From NCBI GenBank assembly GCA_022340865.1, contig JAJDNC010000082.1:1-64000 (forward strand): a stretch of 64,000 nt of DNA, written 5' to 3'. Positions 9,378 through 18,340 of the stretch are shown piece by piece. Position numbers and translations under genes: made by a program. Within the stretch, counting starts at the first letter, position 1, and every line of letters begins with the position of its first letter. This DNA comes from Gemmatimonadota bacterium. GTDB taxonomy: Bacteria > Gemmatimonadota > Gemmatimonadetes > Longimicrobiales > Gaopeijiaceae. The notes under the pieces were generated by a model, which worked only from the letters and a program-made list of their open reading frames with translations, had not been told where the DNA came from and made no database searches.

Positions 9378-9420
9378 GGCCGGGACGCGCCGGCTTCGGC
9401 TCCCCTCAGCTCCCCGGCCC
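9377..9420. terminator. Possible hairpin between convergent genes
   Basis: Arms GGGCCGGG (9377-9384) and CCCGGCCC (9413-9420) can pair over a 28-nt loop. They lie at the junction of the TonB receptor and the convergent MarR gene, overlapping the last codons of the latter. There is no T-run, and in GC-rich DNA such pairing can be coincidental. Confidence 0.3.
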
Positions 9421-9924
9421 GGGCCGGCCCCGGGGGACCACCACCTCCTCCAGGATGCCGGCGGCCCGGACCAGCGTCTTCCGCTTCGCCACCGTGAGGG
9501 CCGCCAGGTCCCGCGCCAGGTGGGCGACCCGGCGAGCGCGCCCTTCGGTGAGGAGGACCCGTCCCTCGGCGGTGGCGTCGGCTACGCGCACGCGGCCGTC
9601 GTGGGGATCGGGCCGCACCACCACCAGGCCGGCCTCCTCCAGGTCGCGCACCAGGCGGGACACGGTGGGCGGGCGCACCTGCTCCGCGACAGCCAGGTCG
9701 CCCAGCGTGATAGGACCGCCGAACACGATGACGGAGAGCGCCGACGCCCGGGGAGGCGTGAGCCCCATGGCGGTATCCTCGCCACGCACCCGCCGCAGCA
9801 GGTGGATGGCGGTGGAGTGCAGGCGGTCGGCCAGAGCCACGATCCCGGGATCGAGCTCTCCCGCCGCCGGGATCGGCGATGCGCCCCCCGCCTCGCTCCG
9901 CCCCGCGATCTCTTGCGAGCCCAT
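9406..9924 (-). CDS. MarR-family transcriptional regulator
   Basis: 172 residues. It has MarR architecture: helical N-terminus with LADRLHSTAIHLLRRVR, a winged helix-turn-helix (ITLGDLAVAEQVRPPTVSRL, then VRDLEEAGLVV) and the wing motif DPHDGRVRV, followed by a C-terminal dimerisation helix. GGGGAGG just upstream of ATG 9924 is a good ribosome site. The gene is divergent from the VOC gene at 10007, with a perfect palindrome in the gap that this protein probably binds, repressing both genes. MarR proteins usually release DNA on binding a phenolic or oxidant ligand; the ligand here is unknown. Confidence 0.92.
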   Translation of the reverse strand: MGSQEIAGRSEAGGASPIPAAGELDPGIVALADRLHSTAIHLLRRVRGEDTAMGLTPPRASALSVIVFGGPITLGDLAVAEQVRPPTVSRLVRDLEEAGLVVVRPDPHDGRVRVADATAEGRVLLTEGRARRVAHLARDLAALTVAKRKTLVRAAGILEEVVVPRGRPGPGS

Positions 9925-9942
9925 TGCGCCTCCCCTGGATTC

Positions 9943-9965
9943 TATTTACTTATGCGAAGTAAATA
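9943..9965. promoter_or_regulatory. Probable MarR operator palindrome
   Basis: Perfect 9-bp inverted repeat TATTTACTT / AAGTAAATA separated by ATGCG, AT-rich inside GC-rich surroundings and midway between the divergent MarR (start 9924) and VOC (start 10007) genes. Length and symmetry fit a dimeric MarR site overlapping both promoters. Confidence 0.78.
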
Positions 9966-10006
9966 TTAACCGGGCTCCCTCGCCCGCACAACCGATCGGA
10001 GGCCAC

Positions 10007-10387
10007 ATGTCCACGTTCGCCGGGCTGTCCGCGCTGGGTCAGATCGCCATGAATGCCCCCGACGTCGAGCGGGCGAAGGAGTTCTACAGGGACACCCTGG
10101 GGATCCCCTTCCTCTTCGGGGCGCCGGGGATGGCGTTCTTCGATCTGGGGGGCGTGCGCCTCATGCTGGCGAAGCCCGAGTCACCCGAGCACGATCACCC
10201 GGGCTCCATCCTCTACTTCAGGGTTCCGGACATCCAGGAGGCGCACGCGGCGCTCACCGACCGGGGCGTTTCCTTCGAGGCGCCACCCGGGCTCGTGGCC
10301 GACATGGGCTCCTACGAGCTCTGGATGGCCTTCTTCCGCGATTCCGAGGCGAATCTGCTGGCGTTGATGGCCGAGAGAGCCAAGTAG
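10007..10387 (+). CDS. VOC-superfamily (glyoxalase/dioxygenase fold) protein
   Basis: 126 residues from ATG 10007 with GGAGG at 9998-10002. The frame is open further upstream but the ribosome site and the family N-terminus (LGQIAMNAPDVERAKEFYRD) fix the start. The fold is visible as paired beta-alpha-beta-beta-beta modules: the DTLGIPFLFGAPGMAFFDLG strand set, then PGSILYFRVPDIQEAHAAL and SYELWMAFFRDSEANLLALM. Candidate metal ligands include His in EHDHPGS and Glu in the final strand. Members are glyoxalases, fosfomycin-resistance enzymes or ring-cleaving dioxygenases. Pairing with a MarR regulator suggests defence against an electrophile or drug, but that is inference. Confidence 0.88.
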   Translation: MSTFAGLSALGQIAMNAPDVERAKEFYRDTLGIPFLFGAPGMAFFDLGGVRLMLAKPESPEHDHPGSILYFRVPDIQEAHAALTDRGVSFEAPPGLVADMGSYELWMAFFRDSEANLLALMAERAK

Positions 10388-10459
10388 GCCTTGACCCGAC
10401 GTGGGGGAGCGCTCTATTCATCTGCGCTAGAGAGGCAAAACGACCTTCCAGGAGCCATG

Positions 10460-10891
10460 ATGTCGGAGAACGCCGGGAATCGGATCCGCGTGATCCTCAG
10501 GTGGATCCAGATCAAGGACAACAAGGAAGCGGCCTGGGACGACGAAGGCGAGTTCCGCTTCCGTTCCAAGGTCACCACGGGCGGCCAGACGAACGAGCTG
10601 AAGTTCCCCGAGAAGGGGTTCTGGACGATCTCCGACCACCCCCGGAGGAACAAGGTCGACAAGATCGACAAGGTCCTCTTCGAGGGTGAGGCCGGCGACA
10701 GCCTGGTGGTGGAGCTCTTCGGAGAGGAGCTGGACAAGCTCACCGCCAACGACCACCTGGAGGACTACCGCCGTGAGTACACCGGCCCGGTCTCCTCGTG
10801 GGTCGGACGCCACTACCCCTCCGACGAGGGCTCGACGGATCCCGAGAACATGACGGACTGGCGCGTCTGCTACGACGTCGAGATGGCCTGA
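10460..10891 (+). CDS. Small beta-rich hypothetical protein
   Basis: 143 residues from ATG 10460, favoured over ATG 10457 because GGAG at 10451-10454 is then 5 nt away. No signal peptide or membrane segment. Alternating strands (RIRVILRWIQIKD, EGEFRFRSKVTTGG, KVLFEGEAGDSLVVELFGEE) with conserved-looking acidic loops suggest a beta-sandwich, possibly C2-like, but I cannot name a family. The C-terminus is Tyr- and acid-rich (WVGRHYPSDEGSTDPENMTD). It follows the VOC gene by 72 bp and may be co-transcribed. A strong hairpin follows the stop. Confidence 0.7.
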   Translation: MSENAGNRIRVILRWIQIKDNKEAAWDDEGEFRFRSKVTTGGQTNELKFPEKGFWTISDHPRRNKVDKIDKVLFEGEAGDSLVVELFGEELDKLTANDHLEDYRREYTGPVSSWVGRHYPSDEGSTDPENMTDWRVCYDVEMA

Positions 10892-10920
10892 GGCGCACGC
10901 TACCGCAAGGTCGACGGCCC

Positions 10921-10956
10921 AGCGGGCCCCGTCCGGGTGACCGGGCGGGGCCCGCT
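10921..10956. terminator. Bidirectional terminator hairpin
   Basis: Perfect 11-bp stem AGCGGGCCCCG / CGGGGCCCGCT around a 14-nt loop, 30 bp after the stop of the gene ending at 10891 and 62 bp before the convergent GH38 stop. It is followed only by TTGCC, so it is not a classic U-tract terminator, but its position between convergent genes supports the role. Confidence 0.65.
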
Positions 10957-11017
10957 TGCCTCGGGGACGCGCCGGCGGCGCGCGAGCACCGTAGGGTCAC
11001 CCCCGCCGAGGTGCCCA

Positions 11018-14000
11018 TCATCTGCGCCGCACCAGCACCGTCGCGATCTCCCAGGGCTGCAGTCGGATGGACGCGCGGTTCCCCAGGCTGGACGTCCACT
11101 CGGTACCGGGGTCGGGCCGCTCCAGCAGGTCCGCCGGCCGCCACTCGAAGGGCCAGGGCAGCGACAGCGTGGCGGTGGTGGGCTCCCCGTGGCGCTCGAC
11201 GAGGCGCACCACCAGGTCGCCGTCGTCCTCGGCCATCTTGAGCGCCCCGAGCTGCACACCCACCCCCTCCACGGCGAGGAAGCCCCGGGTCCTGCCGGTC
11301 CCCGGATGTACCGGCACCGGTACCGCCCGCAGCGGCTCGTCGAGCTGGTCGGCCACGTCCTCGGTGGGTCCGCTCCGCCAGTCGCCGTCGTGGACCACGA
11401 CGTCGTACCGGAAGTGGTGCCACCCCATGTCGGCCGTGGAGTCGGGGTACTTGGGGGCCCTCAGCAGCGTGAGGCGCAGGGTGTCCCCGCGCACATCGTA
11501 CCCGTGCTTGGAGTCGTTCACCAGGCTCACGCCCCAGTCGCCGTCACTGGCGTCCACCCACCTCTGCATGGGGGTCTCGTAGCGCGCGCTGTCCTTGCGC
11601 GTGAGGGGGACCGCTGGCCGCTCGATGGCCCCGTAGGGGATCTCCGCCCAGGTGCTGTCGAAGGGAACCGCCAACGGGAACGACGCCTTCAGGACGCGGC
11701 GGTCCGCTCGCCACAGGGCGCGGGTATCCACCTCCAGTCTCGCCTGGCTGTCGGGAAGCGTCAGGCGCTGCTCGAAGCGTCCGTTCCCGTCGGCCCGCAC
11801 CACCTCCACGAACGTTCCCAGATGATCGTGTTGCGGTTCGCCGACAAGCACCGTATCCGCAACGGGAACCCAGGGATCGTCGGTGTTGTCCAGGTTCCAG
11901 GCGTCGTACTCCAGGGGCTGGTCCCTGCGCGTGGCCAGTCGGTTGCCGCCACCACCGGGCTCCAACACGTCGCGCCCGGTGGCCTTGTCCACCATGCGCG
12001 CGATCTCGCCGGTGCTACGGTCGATCTCGACGCGCAGGAGGGCGTTCTGGATGACCGCACGCCCCCCGGGAGAGGGCAGGAGCGCGCCCAGCGGCGCGCC
12101 CAGGGCGGACCTTCCGGGCACCACCCACACGAGGAGCCCTCCCGTCGGCGGCACGTCCTCCACGCGGGCCCGCAGGCTGTCACCCCACACGGCGCTGGGA
12201 AGTGGATTGCCGTCGCTGCCCACCACGCCCACGTCTCCCGCCGTCCACGGGATGGTGACCACGCCGGCGCGCGCGTGGCCCGACGGGTTCATCACCACGT
12301 ACGGGCGTCCTCCCCGCACCGGCGAGCGCGTGTCCAGCGAGCCGGCGACGGCCTGTCCCGCGCGCCCCAGCTCGATGAGGGTGAGGCGCTGGGCCTCACG
12401 GTAGTCGGCCTCGGCGTCCTCATAGACGGGTGCGATCCCCGAGCCCGGAAGCAGGTCGTGGAACTGGTTGAAGAGGACCTTCTCCCAGGCCTGCGTGAGC
12501 GCCCCGCGCGGGTAGTCGTACCAGGCGTCGGCCGCCGCGAAGAACGATGCGTGGACCGCCGCCACCTCGGTGAGGCCGAGGAGCCCCTCCATGCGCCGGT
12601 TCCAGGCCTTCATCTCGGACTGGCTGGTGTAGGTGCCCCGGTGGTACTCCAGGTACAGCTCGTCGTGGATGACCGGCGCCGCGGTGGCCTCCTTCCGCAT
12701 GCGCTCCAGGGCCTGCACGGGAAGGTCGCCCTTGAGCGCCGGGAAGGTCGGGATGCGCTCCAGGCGCCGCTCGCGGTCCAGCATCTGCATGGTGGGCCCC
12801 CCGCCGTGGTCCCCGACGCCGTACAGCACCATCATGCGCCGCGCCGCGGAGGAGTCCACCGTGGCCTTCCACTGCTCGGCGAGGGTCTCGGCCCTCAGGT
12901 CGTGATTGTAGCCGTACGGGATGTACGTGAGGATCCGCGTGCCGTCGCGCCCCTCCCACCAGAAGATGTTCTTGTCCGCGGTCCACTTGTCGGTGTCGTT
13001 CCAGCGGAGCTTCTGGGTGACGAAGAAGTCGAGGCCCTCCTTCTTGAAGATCTGCGGCAGGGTGAAGGCGTAGCCGAAGGTGTCGGGGATCCACGCCACG
13101 TGGGCGGTGGTGCCGAAGAAGCGCTCGTACGCACGCTGCCCGTAGAGCCCCTGCCGGACGAAGGCCTCGCCGCTGGGCAGGTTGGCGTCGGACTCGACCC
13201 ACCAGCCTCCCACCGGCGCCCAGCGTCCGGCTTTCTGCAGCGCCTGGATCGTGTCCAGGAGCGAGGGTTCGTACTCCTTCACCCACTCGTAGTATGCCGC
13301 CGCCGAGCCCGCGAACGTGGTGCCCGGATACTTCTCCAGCAGCTTGGCCGCCGTGCGCCACGTGTTGCGCACCACATCCACCGTCTCCGGCCAGCGCCAC
13401 AACCAGGCCGCGTCGATGTGGGAGTTGCCCACGATGTCGATGGTGTCCGCGCGGATCTTCCGCGAGGCGGGAGCGAGGCGGCGCATCCAGTCCGACACCA
13501 GCGCCCGATAGCGCGTCTTGCTCGCATCGGTGCTCGCCGCCATGAGCGCCAGGGCGACGTCCCGCCCGGGAACCGCCGGCAGCACGCTGTCACCCAGGAA
13601 GAAGCGCGCCCAATGGGCGCCTCGGGAGATCTCCATCCAGCCGGGGCCGGGAACCACCAGGCGCGGGGCGTTCCACCACTGCCCGGCGGGGTCCACCTCC
13701 ACGGAGAGGGTGTCACCGGCGTGGCACGGCGCGCACAGGTGCACGCGTCCCTCGACGTCGATGGGGCGCTCCGCCCCGTTCACGCGTACCGTCGACGACG
13801 TCGCGCCGAACTCGGCGGCGTCCATGTCCAGGTCGAGGCCCGCCAGCACCCCGGGCACGGCGGAGCGGAAGGAGAGGACGCGGGCTTCGCGCACCACCGT
13901 GGGAGCCTGGCCCTGCTCCCCTGCGGCCGGCAGGTCGTGCCAGGTACCGTCGGCGTCCCGCCAGCGCCACCCCTGGACCTCGATGGGGAGCGCGAGCACG

Positions 14001-14959
14001 TCCAGCACGGCGCCTGCGTCCACCGCCCGGCCGTACGGCCCACCCCCGGCCACCGTGGCCTGCACGCCGCTCGCCCCGGCCGCCGCCGCCTCGGCGAGGT
14101 CGCTCCACGTGGTGGGGAGATCCACCGACGCGCTCACGCCGTCCGCGGAGTCGGGCAGGTCGGCCTGGCGGGAGCCCACCCGCACCCGGACGGCGCCGCC
14201 CAGGCCGCCCCAGCGCGTCCCCCGAGCCACCACGGGCACGTGGAGCTCACCGTCGGCGGCGTCCAGGGTCGCCGACGCGGCGATGGAGAGCGGGCCCAGC
14301 GTCAGGGCCGGCGCCGGACCCGTGGCCGCGGCCACCCCCCTGGGAGGGGTGACGCCCAGTCGGAGGTCGTCGATGCGGCTCCCGGGCACCGCCAGGAGGC
14401 GCGCGCCCAGACCGAACTCCCCGGTGCGGTTCACCACCTTCATGAGGAGACGGTTCGCCCCCTTGGCGAGGCGCACCGTCACCGTGTCCGTGCCGCCGTG
14501 GATGCTGCGGGCCACCTCGTGGTCCAGGATGCGCGTTCCGTCGAGCCAGACCTCCACGTCGTCGTCGGACTCGAAGCCGAACGTCACCGTGCGATCCTCC
14601 GGGCTCGTCACCCAGGAGAACGCGTACGCCGCCGCCTGCTCCAGCGGCGGACTTTTCAGGGCGAGCTTCAGGTCCATCCGGCCCAGCGAGTCCGTGCGGG
14701 CCTCCCGCCACGTGTGCCCCTCCACCGTGCCGCCGGGTGCCGGCGCCGCCGTCTTCTCGTCGGCCAGGTAGGGATACGTCACGCGCTCCGGGCCGGGATG
14801 CGCGGGGAACGTCCCCAGCACGAGCCAGGAGGGAACGGGACGGCCCTTGGGGGCGGCCTGGGCGAGGGTCCGGACCGGGCCCGCAGCGAGGGCCGAGGTC
14901 GCGACCAGCAGGGCGGTGAGGATCCCCCGGACCCACCGGGGAGCGACGGTGCGACGCAT
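11018..14959 (-). CDS. Exported alpha-mannosidase, glycoside hydrolase family 38
   Basis: 1313 residues from ATG 14959 (GGAG upstream; product starts MRRTVAPRWVRGILTALL, a signal peptide ending TLAQA). An N-terminal PA14/lectin-like module (FESDDDVEVWLDGTRILDHE) lies near residues 120-190. The GH38 catalytic domain starts about residue 505 with NSHIDAAWLWRWPET, where the His and Asp bind zinc. The nucleophile is Asp626 in WIPDTFGYAF, and GVGDHGGGPT supplies another metal-site His. The C-terminal beta domains complete the family layout. It cleaves alpha-mannosides from glycans, probably in the periplasm. It is convergent with the gene at 10460 and divergent from the dehydrogenase at 15136. It is longer than many GH38 enzymes because of the extra N-terminal module. 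Confidence 0.93.
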   Translation of the reverse strand: MRRTVAPRWVRGILTALLVATSALAAGPVRTLAQAAPKGRPVPSWLVLGTFPAHPGPERVTYPYLADEKTAAPAPGGTVEGHTWREARTDSLGRMDLKLALKSPPLEQAAAYAFSWVTSPEDRTVTFGFESDDDVEVWLDGTRILDHEVARSIHGGTDTVTVRLAKGANRLLMKVVNRTGEFGLGARLLAVPGSRIDDLRLGVTPPRGVAAATGPAPALTLGPLSIAASATLDAADGELHVPVVARGTRWGGLGGAVRVRVGSRQADLPDSADGVSASVDLPTTWSDLAEAAAAGASGVQATVAGGGPYGRAVDAGAVLDVLALPIEVQGWRWRDADGTWHDLPAAGEQGQAPTVVREARVLSFRSAVPGVLAGLDLDMDAAEFGATSSTVRVNGAERPIDVEGRVHLCAPCHAGDTLSVEVDPAGQWWNAPRLVVPGPGWMEISRGAHWARFFLGDSVLPAVPGRDVALALMAASTDASKTRYRALVSDWMRRLAPASRKIRADTIDIVGNSHIDAAWLWRWPETVDVVRNTWRTAAKLLEKYPGTTFAGSAAAYYEWVKEYEPSLLDTIQALQKAGRWAPVGGWWVESDANLPSGEAFVRQGLYGQRAYERFFGTTAHVAWIPDTFGYAFTLPQIFKKEGLDFFVTQKLRWNDTDKWTADKNIFWWEGRDGTRILTYIPYGYNHDLRAETLAEQWKATVDSSAARRMMVLYGVGDHGGGPTMQMLDRERRLERIPTFPALKGDLPVQALERMRKEATAAPVIHDELYLEYHRGTYTSQSEMKAWNRRMEGLLGLTEVAAVHASFFAAADAWYDYPRGALTQAWEKVLFNQFHDLLPGSGIAPVYEDAEADYREAQRLTLIELGRAGQAVAGSLDTRSPVRGGRPYVVMNPSGHARAGVVTIPWTAGDVGVVGSDGNPLPSAVWGDSLRARVEDVPPTGGLLVWVVPGRSALGAPLGALLPSPGGRAVIQNALLRVEIDRSTGEIARMVDKATGRDVLEPGGGGNRLATRRDQPLEYDAWNLDNTDDPWVPVADTVLVGEPQHDHLGTFVEVVRADGNGRFEQRLTLPDSQARLEVDTRALWRADRRVLKASFPLAVPFDSTWAEIPYGAIERPAVPLTRKDSARYETPMQRWVDASDGDWGVSLVNDSKHGYDVRGDTLRLTLLRAPKYPDSTADMGWHHFRYDVVVHDGDWRSGPTEDVADQLDEPLRAVPVPVHPGTGRTRGFLAVEGVGVQLGALKMAEDDGDLVVRLVERHGEPTTATLSLPWPFEWRPADLLERPDPGTEWTSSLGNRASIRLQPWEIATVLVRRR

Positions 14960-15135
14960 CTTCCGACTCCATGGCGCAGACAAAGGGACCCGGCCCGGCT
15001 GCGCTCCTGCGCCCGATCCGGCCGGGTCCCTCGCGGTGCCGGCACTGAAGATCGCAGGGATCGCTCGGTTTTCCAGGGTGTTTACGTTCACCACCTCACC
15101 ACGACACCGACTCGACGATCCTCCGAGGTACCGAC

Positions 15136-15987
15136 ATGATCGCTTTCTACGGAATGGGACTGCTGGGCTCGAACTTCGTGCGCGCGCTGCGGGAGCGGGG
15201 TGAGACGCTCCACGTGTGGAACCGCACTGCCTCCCGGGCGAAGGCGCTGGAGACCGACGGCGTGGTGGCCTTCGACGACCCCGCCGAGGCCGCCCGGGGG
15301 GCCGCGCGCGTGCACGTCACCCTCTCCGACGACTCCGCTGTGGACGACGTCCTGGAGCGCGCCATGGGAGGCTTCGACGACGGTCTGGTGATCGTGGATC
15401 ACACGACGACCTCGCCCACCGGGGCCGCCGAGCGTGTCCGACGCTGGGGGGAGCGGGGCATCGGCTTCCAGCACGCGCCCGTGTTCATGGGGCCGCAGAA
15501 CGCCCGCGAGGGCACCGGCTTGATGCTGGCCTCCGGCGACCGCGCCCGCTTCGACGCCCTCGAGCCGGAGCTCGCGAAGATGACCGGGAAGGTGGTCTAT
15601 CTCGGACCCCGCCCCGACCGGGCCGCGGCGTTCAAGCTGCTGGGCAATCTCTTCCTCCTCGCCATGACCACCGGCGTCATCGACATGCTCTCGCTGGCGA
15701 AGGGCATGGGCATCGGGCCCTCGGAGGCGGCGGCGCTCTTCGACTGGTTCAACCCAGGCGCCTCCCTTCCCGCCCGCGCGGCGCGCGTCCTGCAAGCGGA
15801 CTTCGACCACCCCTCCTGGGAGCTCGCGATGGCGCGCAAGGACGCGCGCCTGATGATGGAGGCGGCCCACCGCGGCGACGTCGCGCTCTCGGTGATTCCC
15901 GCCATAGCGCGGGAGATGGACCGCTGGATAGAGCAGGGACACGCCCACGACGACTGGACGGTGATCGCCGCGGACGCCCTGGGGTGA
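15136..15987 (+). CDS. NAD(P)-dependent beta-hydroxyacid dehydrogenase family
   Basis: 283 residues. Rossmann motif G-x-G-x2-G at Gly6, Gly8 and Gly11 (FYGMGLLGSNF), WNRTASRA for cofactor discrimination (Arg after the second strand hints at NADPH), a substrate loop DHTTTSPTGA, and catalytic Lys167 with Asn171 (FKLLGN). This is the 3-hydroxyisobutyrate / tartronate semialdehyde / succinic semialdehyde reductase family, cytosolic enzymes reducing or oxidising short hydroxyacids. Its place between a GH38 enzyme and a sugar symporter suggests a role in sugar-acid metabolism, but substrate specificity cannot be assigned. Confidence 0.9.
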   Translation: MIAFYGMGLLGSNFVRALRERGETLHVWNRTASRAKALETDGVVAFDDPAEAARGAARVHVTLSDDSAVDDVLERAMGGFDDGLVIVDHTTTSPTGAAERVRRWGERGIGFQHAPVFMGPQNAREGTGLMLASGDRARFDALEPELAKMTGKVVYLGPRPDRAAAFKLLGNLFLLAMTTGVIDMLSLAKGMGIGPSEAAALFDWFNPGASLPARAARVLQADFDHPSWELAMARKDARLMMEAAHRGDVALSVIPAIAREMDRWIEQGHAHDDWTVIAADALG

Positions 15988-16082
15988 TGGCGTAGGACGC
16001 CCCTCCCCTCCTATTCTCTCCCTTCCACGGCCGTGCCGGGCGGGGCGGCCCACCTCGAACCCTCGAGAGAGGGAGGCGCGCC

Positions 16083-18023
16083 CTGACGCACTTCACAGCC
16101 CTCGACTGGTTCTGGACCCTGGCGTTCGTCGTCCTGATGGTGGGCGGCGCGGGGTTCTTCTACCGTCTCGCGCGGCGCTCCGAGTCCGAGTTCTTCCTCG
16201 CCGGCAGGCGCCTCCCGTGGTGGCTTCCCGCCGCCTCGGTGTTCAGCACGCACACCGCCACCGACACCCCGATCTGGGTCACAGGAGAGGTCTACCAGCA
16301 CGGCCTCCGCGGCCTCTGGTATACGTTCTTCGCGGCCTGGACGTCGGTGGCCTCGTTCGTGTCGGTACGCATCTACCGGCGCTCCGTGGCGTTCACGCAG
16401 GCGGAGTGGCAGGTGGTGCGGTTCCACGGCTTCGGCGCGGAGCTGATGCGCGGGTGGATGGCCGGGTGGCAGGTCTTCATGAACATGTTCATCCTCGGCT
16501 GGGTGGGCATGGCCATGGGCCGCGTCTGCGAGCTCGCGTTCGGGTGGCCCGTGTGGGTCGGGCTCACCATCCCGACGACCATCACGATGTTCTACACGCT
16601 GGCCGCAGGGTACTGGGGCGTCGTCATGGGAGACTTCCTCCAGGGGATCGTGGCGATCTTCGCCATCCTCCTGGTCTCGGTGGTGGGCATCGTCGCGGCC
16701 GGAGGGCCGCACGGCGTGATCACGGGCGTGCACAGCCTGGGCCAGGCATGGCGTCTGAACTCCCTCGCCTTCACCGGATGGTTCACGGGCGCGTTTCCGA
16801 CGGCCTGGTGGATCACGATGCTCGTCATCGCCGTGGTGGGCGGCTTCGGGATGGGAACGAGCATCGACTGGTACATCGAGGCGCAGCGCATCCAATCCGC
16901 AAAGACCGTGCGGGACAGCGCGTACGGGATCTGGTGGGGCGGAGCGATCACGCTCCTGCGCAACGGGATCTGGGCCGCGTCCATCGTCGCGTTCTTCGTC
17001 ATGGTCCCGCACATCGCCGACCAGTCCGTGTACGAGCTCGGTTGGTACCGGATGGGTTTCGAGCTCCTCCCCGCGGGGCTCGTCGGCATGTTCTTCGCGG
17101 CGATCCTGGCCATCCACTTCTCCACCGTGTCGAGCCACATGAACCTCGGGGCGCTCTACTTCACCCGCGACCTCTACCAGCGCTACCTCGACCCCAAGGC
17201 GTCGGAGCGGCGGCTCGTGTGGGTGGGGCGCATCGCCACGGCGGTGCTCGTCGGCGGCTCGTTCTTCTACGGGCTCATGATGCAGAACCTCACGCAGTGG
17301 CTGATCTTCGCGCTCTGGCTCATGATGGCCGGCATCTGGCTCCCCAACATCCTCCAGGTCGTGTGGTGGCGGTTCAACTCGTGGGGGTACCTGGCTTCGT
17401 GGATCTCGAACCTGGGGATCGCCTGGCTGGTGGTGTGGGTGCTGCCCGAGTTCAAGGTCATCCCGGTGCTGCCGGACTACCTGCAGTTCTGGTCGCTCAT
17501 GGCGCTGGGAATTCTGGTCTTCCTGCCGGCGACGCTCCTCACCCCGGCCGAGCCCATGGAGCACCTCGTCCACTTCTATCTCCAGACGAGGCCCATCGGC
17601 TGGTGGGGCCCGGTGAAGGCGGAGGCCAGGCGCATGGGACTGCTCGCCGGCCATCCGAGCGAGGCCGCCGCCGCGGCCGCCGCCAAGTCCGGCCCCCGGC
17701 CCCTCATCCGCAGGAGGTGGACGGCGGAGGAAGCGGACGCCTGGAGCCGCGAGGACTGGATCGCGATCATCCTCTCGCCGCTGTGCATGGCGTTTGCGAT
17801 GGTGGGCGCGGCGAACCTCTTCCTGCTCAGGGGATCGGGGGTATGGCAGATGGCGCTGGCCATCGCGTGCGCCGTGTTCCTCTTCTGGGTCATCGACCCG
17901 AAGCTCCGGGCGGTGAGCGTGGAGTACGAGCAGCGCCAGGCCGAGTACCTCAACCGGCTGGAGGAGAAGATGCACTGGAGGGAGACCGTCGATCGCCTCG
18001 ACCCCGGAGCGGAGGGCGCCTGA
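16083..18023 (+). CDS. Sodium:solute symporter (SSS family) with apparent CTG start
   Basis: 646 residues if started at CTG 16083, which has GGGAGG 6 nt upstream (16071-16076). There is no in-frame ATG or GTG between the upstream sequence and ATG 16137, which would cut into the first membrane helix. With CTG the product begins MTHFTALDWFWTL, matching the TSLDW start of the paralogue at 25128. The family signature follows (SEFFLAGRRLPWWLPAAS) and about 13 to 14 membrane helices with GMGTSIDWYIEAQRIQSAK. It imports a sugar or related solute with Na+. It overlaps the following small gene by one base (TGATG), so it heads a three-gene unit. Confidence 0.9.
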   Translation: MTHFTALDWFWTLAFVVLMVGGAGFFYRLARRSESEFFLAGRRLPWWLPAASVFSTHTATDTPIWVTGEVYQHGLRGLWYTFFAAWTSVASFVSVRIYRRSVAFTQAEWQVVRFHGFGAELMRGWMAGWQVFMNMFILGWVGMAMGRVCELAFGWPVWVGLTIPTTITMFYTLAAGYWGVVMGDFLQGIVAIFAILLVSVVGIVAAGGPHGVITGVHSLGQAWRLNSLAFTGWFTGAFPTAWWITMLVIAVVGGFGMGTSIDWYIEAQRIQSAKTVRDSAYGIWWGGAITLLRNGIWAASIVAFFVMVPHIADQSVYELGWYRMGFELLPAGLVGMFFAAILAIHFSTVSSHMNLGALYFTRDLYQRYLDPKASERRLVWVGRIATAVLVGGSFFYGLMMQNLTQWLIFALWLMMAGIWLPNILQVVWWRFNSWGYLASWISNLGIAWLVVWVLPEFKVIPVLPDYLQFWSLMALGILVFLPATLLTPAEPMEHLVHFYLQTRPIGWWGPVKAEARRMGLLAGHPSEAAAAAAAKSGPRPLIRRRWTAEEADAWSREDWIAIILSPLCMAFAMVGAANLFLLRGSGVWQMALAIACAVFLFWVIDPKLRAVSVEYEQRQAEYLNRLEEKMHWRETVDRLDPGAEGA

Positions 18024-18340
18024 TGGAAAGAGGGTACGTGACGCTCATCGGGATGAGCATCGCCTACATCGCGTCCTTCCTGGGCCTCTGGCTGGCCTGG
18101 TACGGGTGGAAGAAGCGCCATGCGGAGGACGTCGGTGCGCCGGTGAACACCGGGTTCGCGGCCTTGGTGCTGGCGCTGGCCGTGGCCTGGTACGTCTGGG
18201 CCCACGGGCGCCCGGGAGGAGCGTCGGGAACGGGGGTGCACATTCCCTTTGCAGCGTTGATCGCCCTCGTCGGCGCCTTGTGGGCCCGCTGGGGTGTACG
18301 CCACAGGCGCAACCCCGGGGAAGGGGAGGCGGGACCATGA
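18023..18340 (+). CDS. Small membrane protein, symporter-associated
   Basis: 105 residues with three hydrophobic helices (VTLIGMSIAYIASFLGLWLA, NTGFAALVLALAVAWYVWA and PFAALIALVGALWARWG) and a basic C-terminus. Its ATG overlaps the symporter stop as TGATG and its own stop overlaps the next ATG as ATGA. Such coupling implies near-equal expression with the transporter and makes a subunit or stability factor for it plausible. I do not recognise a named family. Confidence 0.75.
   Translation: MERGYVTLIGMSIAYIASFLGLWLAWYGWKKRHAEDVGAPVNTGFAALVLALAVAWYVWAHGRPGGASGTGVHIPFAALIALVGALWARWGVRHRRNPGEGEAGP

Noticed and set aside
9416..9432. GC-rich palindrome in the MarR gene end as an operator
   Set aside because: It lies in coding sequence encoding a Pro/Gly/Arg tail and is the type of self-complementarity expected by chance at this base composition.
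10937..15139. A 1400-residue plus-strand open frame opposite the mannosidase
   Set aside because: It is Arg/Pro/His/Gly-rich, without domains, and exactly opposes a clear GH38 gene. GC-rich DNA commonly leaves such antisense frames open.
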